Origin: Ectocarpus siliculosus
Lineage: Eukaryota; Sar; Phaeophyceae; Ectocarpales; Ectocarpaceae
Reading direction: 5' to 3'
Length of the DNA stretch: 51,954 bases
Assembly: GCA_000310025.1 (NCBI GenBank)
Contig: FN649741.1
Coordinates: 4,911,073 to 4,963,026, forward strand
Shown: positions 22,509 to 32,919 of the stretch, piece after piece
Layout of the letters: the number at the start of each line of letters is the position of its first letter
How positions within the stretch are numbered: the stretch's first letter is position 1
The notes under the pieces: generated by a model
Databases searched by the model: none
The model's input: the letters and a program-made list of their open reading frames with translations, nothing else
Told to the model about the DNA's origin: nothing
Translations under genes and position numbers: made by a program

Positions 22509-25500
22509 AGCTATGGTGGTGGTGGTGGTGGTGGTGGTGGCGGTGGCTTTTGATGCCTACGCCTAACGATGGCCTGCCCTCCCTGGCTCCTCCTCGGCTT
22601 GCGGTCTGTTCTCTTCCTCCGCGCGCTTGTTTCTCTGCTTCAGACCTCTGCTCGCCTGGCCTTATCCGTTGGCTGACTCGCCGCCCTTTTGCAATCGTTT
22701 CCTGAGTAATGCAGCACATCCGCCTGCCGTGTCCACCCAGCCTTGGTGTCTTGCCCCGTCTATATCGGAATATCCCGGTTCCCTCCTGCTATTGGCTGAG
22801 GGCTAAGTGATCCTGCGGTGCCCCTCTGGGGGCATTTTTTTTCGGAAGATCCTATCTCGTGCCTTGATTCTGAGCCTCTAAACTCGCGGACACTTCCAAC
22901 CATACCCTCACCCGACACATCGATTTTCCGTCTGTGGGCTACCATCCTCTTCCGCTGTGTAGATTATCCTGACGTTCAATTAACCAGTAAGAGACGATTG
23001 TTTTTTTTTTTTGTCCGTATTGGTGTGATGGTGAACCAGGTGATCGGCGTGGAGCCTGAAGACGCCGCGGGGATGACGCTCAGCACCAAGGCCGACCAGG
23101 TCATCACGCTGCCTTCGGTAAGTCCACAGAAACATGTGACTTAACTTCAGTGGACCGATTGCCTTCGACCTTGCGCGGTCGTGCACTCAGAAAGAAGCAA
23201 AAAAACGGTGGTGCTTAAGCCTGCTGTGGGCTAAACCGACATCATGAGAGGTGGCATGCAAAGTGAAAACCACTCAACAGCTGAGGAGGCCTTTGATCCT
23301 TTGGGCGATCGTGTCGCCTCCTGTTCATCCGAAAAGCGCGCCGAAAACCGACGGCCTCTTCTCACGCGTACATCTCTCCTGGCAAACGCTTTATCGCACG
23401 CGAATTGGGTGCTGCTGTTGTATGCAACGACTTTCGACAAAAACCGAAAACGAAAGGTGGGGCTGTTCGCTGACGGGGCGGCGGTTCGGACCACGGGAGC
23501 CGAGACGTTCCGCGTGGCGAGGGACTACGTCGACAGCATGATGACCGTCACCACCGACGAGATTTGCCAGGTGTGAATGTCGATGGGACACATAAGACAA
23601 CGGCGCTTGGGTCCTCGGACCCCCTCCCCCCCGCCTCAACAAGGCGGCTGGCCCTCGTTTCCTGATCTTGGCAGCCGTTGCTAGTCTGCTGCTGCTGCTG
23701 CTTGTAAGTATGACCGAAATTAGAAAGCTTGTCGAAACACGACGAACTGGCACTCGTCTCGTTCGGGTCTTTATTCCTTGTACGGCACCGGCTGGGCGAA
23801 CCGTTGTCGCCGGAGTAGAAAAGCAACCTACAGGTACACGGTCTTTTTCTCATGTTCCGACACGGCGGCATTGTGTTGCCTTCCTGTGCGCTGCGCCTGC
23901 TCTGCGTGTTTGCTATTTTTTTTTTTTGTCGTTGCGGACCGTGAATGATGTCAACAATAACGGCGTGGACCACAACGACCACGACGCCCGGCGGCGGAAC
24001 CGTAACTGGTGTAACCCCAATGAACACGACGCAAATGGAAGGCCATCAAGCTGGGTTTCAACGACACTCGGTGCGTCATGGAACCCGCGGGCGCCCTGGC
24101 CATCGCGGGGATGCGCAAGTACCTCAAGGACCAAGGGCTCGTCGGGCACTCCGTGAGTTCTTCGAAGACATGCGTACCACCTCTCCCCCTTTATCGTGCT
24201 TGTGTGTTTTTTTTTTTTTTTCTGCATGCCCCGTTTGTTACGGGTTTCTCGTTCATCTTGAGGAAGGTTTGTGTTATTGGGGGTCAAAAGGATGGGTTCG
24301 GCTGTGCTGCCGCCTTCGTTTTGGACGAGAGAAAGAATGCTTCGTTCGAAACGGTGTTGTTTCCCTCAAGACCTGGCTGTATGTAGGAGGTGTTTTGGAG
24401 ATGTGCAGAGCGCTTGCGTGGAAGCTTGGAAAAAGAAAACTGCCTGGCGTTTTGGGGCACACGAGAGCAATCATCCTCTCTGAACAAGGACAAACACCAG
24501 ACTATTACATTGTTGGCCAATAGAAAACCCCTTTCCTAATCTTGAAGTGTATGCGCACGGGCTCGCGCGTTGGGGGGGAGCGGCAGGTGGTTGCTGTGTG
24601 CTCCGGGGCGAACATGGATTTCGACCGGCTGCGGTTCGTGAGCGAGCGAGCGGACTCGAGCGAGACCCTCATCTCGGCCACCATTCCGGAGAGGCCGGGA
24701 GCCTTCCAGGTACGCCGCTACAACATGGGTACTTTTGTGTCTGTTGTTGTCTGTTGCTTGATGTTGCCTTCCTTGCCCTGGAAGGATTTTTTTTTTCGAT
24801 CGCGTGTTTGTGATTTTTTAGGTGGTCTGGGTTGTGATGGATCACGCGAACATGTACGGGGAGGGTTTTTCCGTATCCCTTGCCACGTTGTTGGTGGTCG
24901 TTTCCACAGAAATCACACGGAATTGGACAGAAGGCGACGGATCATAGAGTCGGATTGATACTTTGTTGACGTGTGGGTTGATCGGTGCGTTCCATCCCGT
25001 TTCTTCTGGGTTGCAATAGTGTACCGTGTACCATGTAACCAACTGGACGAAGAGGTCGTTTCCGAAACTTCATTGTTTGTACAAGCGTAGTGCGATCTCT
25101 CTGTCTCCTCCCCCCCGTTCTTTCTCGCCCGTACACACATGCGTGTACAAGACTGGCGCCTTGACATCGGTCAGCCGGCAAGCGCGCTCGATGCCATCTG
25201 TTGAATCGCATACACATCCTCTCTCTCTCTCTCTCCCCGTCTCTCCTGTGGTCTATGGCCTCGACAGGAACTCTACTCGGTGGTCTTTCCTCGCAACGTG
25301 ACGGAGTTCAGCTACCGCTACCACACGTCCAGCCGGGCGGACATGATGGTCAGCTTTCAGGCTCTCGAAGGGACCTCCAGGTATGCTTGCGCTGCTCTCG
25401 CTTCCATGACGTCGCACGGAGCGTGAGATCTAGCCCCTGCGTCTTGCCGCAGATGGCAGGCAAGGTTTGCCGGGATGCGCTTGGCCAAGACGGTTCTGCC

Positions 25501-27785
25501 AGGCGTTGCAACGCCTTAACCGAACTTGTCTTGCTTGAACCTTCAAGCCGGGAGGGCTCTTGACCCACTGCCCGTGCTGTACCTCTTTTGGTGGCGGATG
25601 TTGCCTTTGTGCTTGGGTGAGTGTTTTCACCGCCCCCACTTTGTTGGTTGCTGCGGATGTCATGTTTTTTTTCTTTTACATGCCGGCAGGAAGGACGACG
25701 CGCTGACGGTCGTTGAAGGGCTGCGCTCAAAAGGGATGGAGGTCATGGACCTCAGCTCCAACGAGCTCGCCAAGGCTAGTGCTAGTGTCGTTTGTGTTTA
25801 CGTGTGTGCATAATGTGCGCCATGTGTATTATTGTGATGCATGTACTGTGTGATCGATGCATAGAAGTACATCATCATATGTTTGTACGTGCGTGCGTGC
25901 GTGCGTGCGGCCGTTCACCTCGGCGGCGTGCGCACGATCCCATGTGAGTTTGGACCGAGAAGACCCCAAGCACCATGTCGACATCTGAACACACCCATGC
26001 CGAGACGCCAAGATGTTCAAGCGATGCGTTCCGGCGATCAGCACGCCACTAGTTGGATTTTTTCTCAGCAGCACGTCAAATCAGTGCGGCAAAGAGTCAG
26101 GATCTCAACGTTGCAGCTTCGGTCTGCGTTATTGGTACTACACCCAAACGGTTCCGAATTGGTAAGCCTCAAGTGCAACAATAGTCTAAACTATATGGTA
26201 CAGAACCCCGTCCTCCCCCCCCCCTCTGCGTCCCTTTGTCTGCTTCATGGTGACAATATGCAACAGGCACACGCTCGGCACATGGTAGGCGGTCGGTCCC
26301 CCAACGTGATGAATGAGGTCCTCTACCGCTTTGAGTTCCCGGAGTCCCCCGGAGCCCTGAGCCGCTTCCTGGCCGCGCTGAGCGGGGGGTGGAACGTGAG
26401 CCTTTTCCACTACCGTAACCACGGGAGCGACTTCGGGCGCGTGCTAGCGGGCATTCAGGTGCGTTTGTTGGTGCGGCCGTCGTCGTCGTTGTTGTCGTTG
26501 TTGCTGCTTGCTGTTGTTGTGGAAGCGTGTTGTTGCTTTGTCTGCTTTTTGGTGTGTTGACCTTGTCGCTTGTGTGTCATGTCTTTGTCCGTGTGTGTGT
26601 GTTTTCTTCAGATGCCATTTGTGTTTCGGCCTGTTGTTCTCAAGGCTTCTGGAAAAGGAAGAAACGCCTTCTGTTTACTCGCTTTGTTTGTCCGTGGCAA
26701 CTAGATTGTTGCGTTTGCAAGCGCCATTATGACGTCGAAAGCCCCATCGTGTTCCTATTCAAGCATCTGAATGTCGTCGTGTGCACAGACAGAGTTGAGT
26801 CCATCTCTGGCGGCATCTTCGAAAAACTTCAGCCCTGCTTTCATTCCTCAGGGATTTCGAAGTGCCTATAAGCCCCAAAGATTACTACTTCGAAGTAGTA
26901 GATATCGACATACACGAAAACACCTGTACGATATGTGCGACTCTGTTACCCAAGCCTGCAACAAAGCCTACAACAGCACATTGCTCGACTGCTATGTCTT
27001 GAATCCGGCACCCTTCACTCAACCACGATCTTCGGTGTACGTATTCTTTTCCATCGTGTCGCCCCCCCCCCCCCCACCCCAACAACACAACCAACNNNNN
27101 NNNNNNNNNNNNNNNNNNNNNNNNNNNNNNNNNNNNNNNNNNNNNNNNNNNNNNNNNNNNNNNNNNNNNNNNNNNNNNNNNNNNNNNNNNNNNNNCAAAG
27201 GTTTTGGAAAAGGGGAAAAACCCCTTTTTTTTCCTCGTTTTTTTTTTCCGGGGAAAATAGATTTTGGGGTTTGCAAGGCCCTTTAGGGCTTGAAAAGCCC
27301 CTTGGTGTTCTTTTTAAAGCTTTTAAATGTTTTGGGGGGCCCAAAAAGAGTGGGTCCCTTTTTGGGGGGCTTTTTGAAAAAATTTCACCCCTTTTTTCTT
27401 TCCTCGGGGTTTTGGAGGGGCTTTAAACCCCCAAAGTTTTTTTTTTGGAAGTGGTGGATTTCGACATCCCGAAAAACCCCTTTAAGTTTTGGGGGTTTTT
27501 TTTCCCCAACCCGGCAAAAAAGCTTAAAAAACCCCTTTTTTGGATTTTTTTTTTTTAATTCGGGCCCCTTTCCTTAACCCCCGTTTTTGGGGGTAGTTTT
27601 TTTTTTCCTTGGGGTCCCCCCCCCCCCCCCCACCCCCCCCCCCCTGCCTGCCTGCCTGCCTTTTTGTGCAGGTCCCTCCGGGAGAGATGGCGGAGTTTCA
27701 CGAGTTCCTCAAGGAGTTGGGGTACACGTACCATGACGAGAGCCGGAATCCCGTCTACAGCCAGTTCTTCAAGAGCGGTCGATGA
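17399..27785 (+). CDS. ilvA: Threonine deaminase (threonine ammonia-lyase), complete, 14 exons
   Basis: Converts threonine to 2-oxobutanoate and ammonia with PLP, the first step of isoleucine synthesis. Exons: 17489-17764 (or from 17399), 18951-19046, 19705-19808, 20557-20650, 21019-21159, 22298-22444, 23040-23117, 23457-23570, 24042-24152, 24587-24709, 25268-25380, 25690-25774, 26267-26458, 27672-27785; 595 residues from ATG 17489. The catalytic domain has the PLP-lysine motif [33 protein letters not shown] and the phosphate-binding loop [10 protein letters not shown]. The C-terminus carries two ACT-like regulatory domains ([52 protein letters not shown]), so allosteric feedback by isoleucine is expected. 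The N-terminal 80 residues are rich in Arg/Ser/Ala with few acidic residues, like an organelle presequence. Intron 12 has a GC donor (AAG|GCTAGT). The last intron contains an N gap that does not touch coding sequence. Confidence 0.95.
18138..18171. repeat. GA microsatellite in threonine deaminase intron 1
   Basis: A run of about fifteen GA dinucleotides, slightly interrupted at its 3' end, lies inside the 1,186-nt first intron of the threonine deaminase gene. Confidence 0.85.
22470..22548. repeat. CGT/GTG microsatellite in threonine deaminase intron 6
   Basis: About thirteen CGT/GTC triplets are followed, after a short TAGCTATG spacer, by about ten GTG triplets, just downstream of the donor at 22,445. 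It is intronic, so it does not add residues. Length polymorphism is likely. Confidence 0.85.
26640..27643 (+). repeat. Sequence before the N gap repeated in degraded form after it (probable assembly artefact)
   Basis: The sequence 26,640-27,085 and the block 27,196-27,643 are colinear over about 450 bases. They share TGGAAAAGG, then the run to the C tract ending in CCCACCCC. In the second copy each base tends to take the identity of its neighbours, giving long homopolymer runs. Translated in parallel frames the two give [10 protein letters not shown] versus [10 protein letters not shown] and IFEKLQPCF versus [10 protein letters not shown] genuine duplication would diverge randomly rather than by base smearing; a low-quality read end would look like this. 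Confidence 0.85.
27096..27195. other. Assembly gap of 100 N
   Basis: Exactly 100 unknown bases, the conventional placeholder size. The gap lies in the last intron of the threonine deaminase gene and is flanked by the two versions of the same sequence, so the real gap may be zero or negative in size. Confidence 0.95.
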
Positions 27786-29912
27786 AGGCGAGAGAGAGAG
27801 AGTGAGGTGCAGCCAAGACCAGGAAGGAAGGGAGGGAGCGAGCACGACTACCACGAAAGAATGACAAGAGATGGCTTTCATAAACCATGGAGGGATTTGT
27901 CGAAGTCTACACGCACGGGGCTGCGGGAGCCTTCGCGTGCAGCAACAGTACAGTATGCCCGGTCACGGGAGGGCTTGGCGGTGATCGATTCATGCCGCGT
28001 TTTTTTCGTCGGAACTCGACGACTTTGGAATGCGAGTCAAGTGTGGATGTCCCGCCCAAGACACCGAGCCGGAAACCTTGAAACGGGTGTTGGTGGCCCA
28101 TACAGAGTTTAATGAGAACGCGAGCCTCGCTTGTAGAGGTTCCCAAGCGAAGGGGAATGCGTGCGTAGAAGTGGACAGAAACTCACGCGTGCATAGTCAA
28201 CGCACTGGCTGACGTGAAAGCCGTCAGTTTTGGTCATCGTGTTGCAAGTAGCAGACTAAGTATTATAGTGGTACAGTGGTTCGCGGGAGTAACGCTGCGT
28301 AGTAGAAGGTTGACGTACCGGCTATCCATGTCTTCACCACAGCCCCACGAAGGCCTATTGATTTAACGTTGTTGTTGTGCGTGTTGTCCAGGGCGTATGA
28401 GTCGAGGACAGGGGCAGCAGGAAGATTGTTGCCCCCCCGAGGCATTCAAACCTCTCAATTTTTAGCGGCGCAGAAGGCACTAGTTACGAACGACAGCAGC
28501 CTTCGGATAGGAGGTGTTGCAGCTGGCATCTATGAACGTGCGCGTTGACCGAGCAAGTCGTAAGTGTCGTTTCTTCCCTAGTCGCCCTTTTTGTTACGAA
28601 AGGTTTTACAACCCCCCCGCTATCTCTCTTTTGCATACGGATTGACAGGATATCCCGTTCCATCCCTGGCAATATCCCCCCCCCCCCCTCTCCCCCTGTT
28701 CCGGTGAGAACCCGGCGTGCTCCGTCCCGGCTTTGTAGGGATGCGAGGTCAATGGTCAAACGACTACGGCATGCACGACTATGAGTACACCCCCCCTCTC
28801 CCCCCATTAGTGTTTTGATGTATTGGGTTTGTTCGGGCGGGGCGAAGGGTTACGTGAACTCTTGAATCTCTGCCTACGAAAGCATTATTGACCTCTTTGT
28901 TCGTTTTCTTCGTATGTGTGTTGCTGTTTGGGTTAGGGTTAGGCCACGTAACCTGCTCGTACAAGTATTTACACAGCAGTATTGGTTTTCCATTCAACAC
29001 CTTTCCATTCCATGTCTTGTGTTTCAACCGTCAAATCGCTAGTTCTTCTCTTCTCCTATTTGGAGGTCGCGGCGCCGTGAATGGCGTGCAGGCAAATAGG
29101 ATCCCTCCCCGTAGTCATGTGCAACGTGGTATTTGAAACCGTCAGTATTGAGCTTCCAGTGCTTGAAGTAAGAAATGGTGCCTGTCGTTAATGCCGCCAG
29201 TTGAATATTGAGGGTGACTGGAAGAACGTTGGAGGAAGGAATGGTGGACGGGACTCAGTCTACTGTGTTTCCATCGGTGTGGCCGGGGGTGCTGATGTAG
29301 GGGACACTCGGGCACCAAGGAAGCAGGGTTGTTCCGCTCGCTGGTCCCTCCCCCCCAGCAAGGGGCGTGCGTATTTTCAAACCGGCCAAAATCCATCTAT
29401 CCGGGCTTGGAGCAGTGGCATCCGGCTTGCTTGTCCCGACGCAACACATACATCTACCACGGGCGTGACAAAAACAACAAACGAAGGCCGATACTGTACA
29501 TATGCCGTCAGTCACCCCGTATGTAGCAGTCAAAATCAAGTCCGACGAGTTTCGGGCAGGGCAGAGTAGCAATGCCTTCCTGTCTGTGCGTCGTCCTCTC
29601 TCGAGTATCGAACCGGTCTGCATGACGGACGAAACAAATAGCAGATGAATCACGTCTTGGCCTACATGTGCGGGCACTTTACATGCCAAGCTATCTGGGG
29701 CAAAATTACACTTCTACGCCCCACCACGGCACCAAACCTGGGGGTTCGGAGTATCGCACTTGCCAGCCACCCCCCACCCCACCTCCACACAGCAGCTCCA
29801 GCAGCACTTACTTGTGGCTCGACAACCTCCCCCGCCAAAGTACCTCAAAACGGACATAACTACCCACACCCCAAAAAAACTAGCATGGACACAATATATT
29901 GGTTGTGACATT
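27786..29912. other. Region between the threonine deaminase and a small membrane-protein gene
   Basis: The 3' flank of the threonine deaminase comes first. No coding signal stands out after it. The stretch holds C-rich tracts, a short TTAGGG-like pair near 28,930, and the left arm of an inverted repeat at 28,701-28,794. Confidence 0.5.
28701..28794 (+). repeat. Left arm of a 93-bp inverted repeat
   Basis: This arm, beginning CCGGTGAGAAC and ending GACTATGAGTACACCCC, is nearly identical to the reverse complement of 30,626-30,717, with roughly five differences over about 93 bases. The arms are 1.8 kb apart and enclose the coding exons at 29,913-30,508. It may be two insertions of one repeat family in opposite orientation or the termini of one element. 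Confidence 0.85.
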
Positions 29913-30508
29913 TCACTTGGCGGCCCTCTTCTTTGGTGTTGCGGCGGCCTTCGTCCCCTTGCCCTTACTCGCAGCCCTGGCCGCTAATGTGGCGTCCTCG
30001 ATGCTGCCCAACGACAGCGCCACTCCGACCAGCGCCATGATCACCGCCACCATCAGAACGTTCGAGAAACTCTTCACGTCGATTTCCATGTCGCCTGCGC
30101 GAGGGAGCGGACGTGCACGGCCGGCAGGTTAGCCGAGGGCGAGGAGCGACTGGCGTGGCTGGAAGGCAAGGGAGCGAGCGCTAAGTAGCCGTTCGGATTG
30201 GGAGCGCCGTTGGTTGCGCTGGCTGAAAAATGAACGGAGGCTATATTGTAGGCAACATGTGCAGCACCGCCGTTCCGTTGCTATTTCTGCGACCAGACTT
30301 CGGACATCGGGGTGCCGTTCTCGCACGATTGCAATGTTGGGTGGACACCACCTGCAAAACACTTGTCCAAAACGCGGAGCAGAGGTGACGGCATGGTTTG
30401 TCCCCTACAGTAGACGGCCCCACTCACCGAAGCATTGTGTGTTGAGGATGAAGTGCGCCTTCCTGATGAAAGGATAGAGCGGGCTCTTGCTGTTGGAGTG
30501 CGAGGCGT
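29913..30508 (-). CDS. Small protein with one membrane segment and a basic tail (5' end not found)
   Basis: Proposed exons (minus): 30508-30428 (26 codons plus split bases) and 30094-29913. The donor TTCG|GTGAGTGG and acceptor GCGCAG|GCGACATG join in phase 1 to read TQCFGDMEIDVKSFSN. The last exon encodes a single hydrophobic helix (NVLMVAVIMALVGVALSLGS) and a short Lys/Ala-rich tail ending KKRAAK before the stop at 29,915-29,913. Read alone from ATG 30089, that exon would be a 58-residue protein. The upstream exon SPLYPFIRKAHFILN has normal protein composition and a good polypyrimidine tract before its acceptor, so more 5' exons are expected. Family not recognised. The whole lies between the two arms of an inverted repeat. 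Confidence 0.55.
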
Positions 30509-30625
30509 CTGTGCCATCATCGCCCGTTGACCAGCCGGGAGGGAGAGGGAGAGAGAAAAGGAGAAACAACATGTATCACAGGGGTACATTAGGGGAGTAC
30601 GGAAGGTTGAGATGGGGGCGGGGGG

Positions 30626-30717
30626 GGGTGTACTCATAGTCGTGCATGCCGTAGTCGTTAGACCATTGACCTCGCATCCCTACAATACCGGGACGGAGCA
30701 TGCCGTGTTCTCACCGG
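30626..30717 (-). repeat. Right arm of the 93-bp inverted repeat
   Basis: Reverse-complement partner of 28,701-28,794, beginning GGGGTGTACTCATAGTC and ending TTCTCACCGG. It lies just upstream of the small membrane-protein exon at 30,508. Confidence 0.85.
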
Positions 30718-32188
30718 ACCAGGCTATAACATCACCAAGCGCGAAGCACCGTGAGGTATTCGGCGAGTCGCATGAAGGGTGAGCTGCATCCTGCTAAGGG
30801 TGTTCGGCATCTTGTGCTTACTTCCTTGCGTACGGATGACAGCTGCGTATGACTTAATTTATTTTCTGGTGCTTTCACTTCCAGAGACAGTTATAAGTAC
30901 TGTAGCTGCCTCGAGGATGCGTCACCAATTTAACACAACGTGGTGCGATTATCCCCCTTGCGCGGAGTGAGGTTTCTCGACCCCGCACCACATGATCTAC
31001 TCGACCACCATTCAAGGTTACCGCAAAAAAAAACACACCAAAGGCAACAAAAAAAGCGGTAACCTGGTTGCGGAGATCGCGAAGTGATCGGCTTGTTTTA
31101 CAACATCGTTGCCAAGCGACGAAAACCCAACCCCGATGGCAAACACCGAGGGAGGCGGCTTGTTTTAGCGACAAAAACCCAACCCCGATGGCAAACATCG
31201 GATTGAGAGGGAGTGGAGATTTTATGTACAGTGCGTGACGAAAAACAAAAAACAATCCGAGGACATGCAAGGCTGAGAGATAAAGCGAAGGCGGGAATGG
31301 ACCAGATGTAGGTACAGACCCAAGACAGACCGGGGGGGTTTCCTGTCATGGCATGTGAGCAGTTCGAGTCGGAAAATTACAGCAGTGACAATCGACTCTC
31401 AAATTCTGGGGTGCCATTTCCCATTTCGATGTCAAAATATTCAATACTGCTGTTACGAACATTATGCATACACACGACCATCGCAAGACTATATACCCGT
31501 TCGAGAAAATACCACAGTCGAAAGTTCTTGCCACTATTATAGCGTCAAATAGTGTTGAGTACATGCAGTTGTAGTCTACGCAGGTTTTCAAGTGAGCAAA
31601 CAAATTGGATGGAGCATTGTAGAACCGGCCGCGTTGGGGTTTGGGCTTTAGGGTTTGGGTCAGGGCCTGCGTTCGCCCTGCCACGCCTCTTTCGTAATTA
31701 ATGTACTTCTTTGCGTAGGCAGTCCCATGCATACCCCACCATCGTTCTCACGGCATGGAAATGCTGTACGTGCTGCCAAAGCTTGAGCTTGAGCGGCATG
31801 ACTTGCATGGAGATTAGATGCCGCCACGGCGAAACTCTAGGTACAACGCGAAGTCTACTTTGAGCGGGCGGTACACCGTCTGTGGTGCAGGATACACTGG
31901 ATCCAGTGATGCATGGTATGCAGAATCGGTGGGTGTGGACGCTGGCCGGTGCTGGGCTACACCCAAAAAAGATGGTAGATGTTACGGAACTTGTGTCAAA
32001 CGAAATCTACAGCAGTACAGCCGTACCGCGCCAGTGCTGTACCGGTATGCTATCTTGGTTTGATATTGGAGAGACCGCGGGTTGGGGTCAATAACCAAAA
32101 CTGCTCGAATGTCGCCATAGCGCCAAAAACAAGCCTCAAACAGCTTTGCCTTAAACCATTCTTACGGTACTCTCATCTCTCTCTCTGT
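30718..32188. other. Non-coding region with a short tandem direct repeat
   Basis: No gene is supported. A 33-bp direct repeat occurs at 31,116-31,148 and 31,168-31,200 (core AACCCAACCCCGATGGCAAA, two differences between copies), each preceded by GGCTTGTTTTA. A telomere-like stretch (TTTAGGGTTTGGG) near 31,648 is too short to mean anything. One copy of the recurring decamer lies at 32,008-32,017 on the minus strand. Confidence 0.5.
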
Positions 32189-32440
32189 CTAGTTGAACCC
32201 TGCGATACACAAGGTGGTCCTGACGACAGGCGGTGGAGGAAGGGTACACAGCACACAGACACAGCACACAACAGGGCCGAGGACCGCAGAAGACGCGCTC
32301 AACGGGTTGGGTGTGATCTTCTTTCACTTACATTTCCCAAGCTGCTCCAGACCGATAGTGAGCAGCTGCAAGCTTACACTTGCCAACACAATCACCAGAG
32401 GGGCCAGAGTGGTCGCGACGAAGATGTTTCCTACGCCCAT
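32189..32440 (-). CDS. Candidate 39-residue single-pass membrane protein with an 11-nt last exon
   Basis: Exon 32440-32332 starts at ATG and encodes MGVGNIFVATT, a hydrophobic helix (LAPLVIVLASVSLQLLTIG) and LEQLGK. It ends at a strong donor (GGAAAT|GTAAGTG). An acceptor at GTATCGCAG|GG adds only GG TTC AAC and TAG, giving the C-terminus KWFN in frame. Without splicing, the frame ends two codons later at KCK. An acceptor (CCAGCAG) lies 15 nt upstream of the ATG and is in frame, so an earlier exon is possible. The size and single helix recall the tiny membrane subunits of oligosaccharyltransferase or respiratory and photosynthetic complexes, but I recognise no family. Confidence 0.45.
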
Positions 32441-32919
32441 CTTGTCCAGCCCTGCTGGTCGCACACACAAACAGGCGCGGACAGCGCACAGCAAGAGCCG
32501 CGAGAGAGATCATTCAAAGGGGGGCAAGGTGGGCTCAGCACAGGTCTCACAAGACCCAAAGAGACAGACTATTGCACTCTACAAGCAACACAGCCCCGCT
32601 GCCGCCAACCTGGGAAACGCAACAATAAACGCAATGCTCTTGCTTTTGACATAATCTACCCGTCGTACCTGGATAGATAGCTCACATACACCGGTGTGTT
32701 TCGCACTGCTGCCGAGCAGAGCCGCGAGAGCCGTGGCTGGGGGAGACGCAATTGGCAGGATTTTCAAAACGAACAGGGGGGGGGGTTCCCAGTCAGAAAC
32801 GCGGTGCAATTGCCATCCCATCGTCCCGCCTCGACCTGACACACACATAACACACAACAGCTCTCTTCATCCTTCTCCTGCTTCTCCCTCACCCCTCGAT
32901 ACACCTGCCCTTTGCTTGA

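Noticed and set aside
27196-27577. Open frames after the N gap
   Set aside because: They come from the base-smeared duplicate of intron sequence and are not genuine coding DNA.
31630-31670. Telomere-like TTTAGGG/TTTGGG stretch
   Set aside because: One or two degenerate units are expected by chance; no array.
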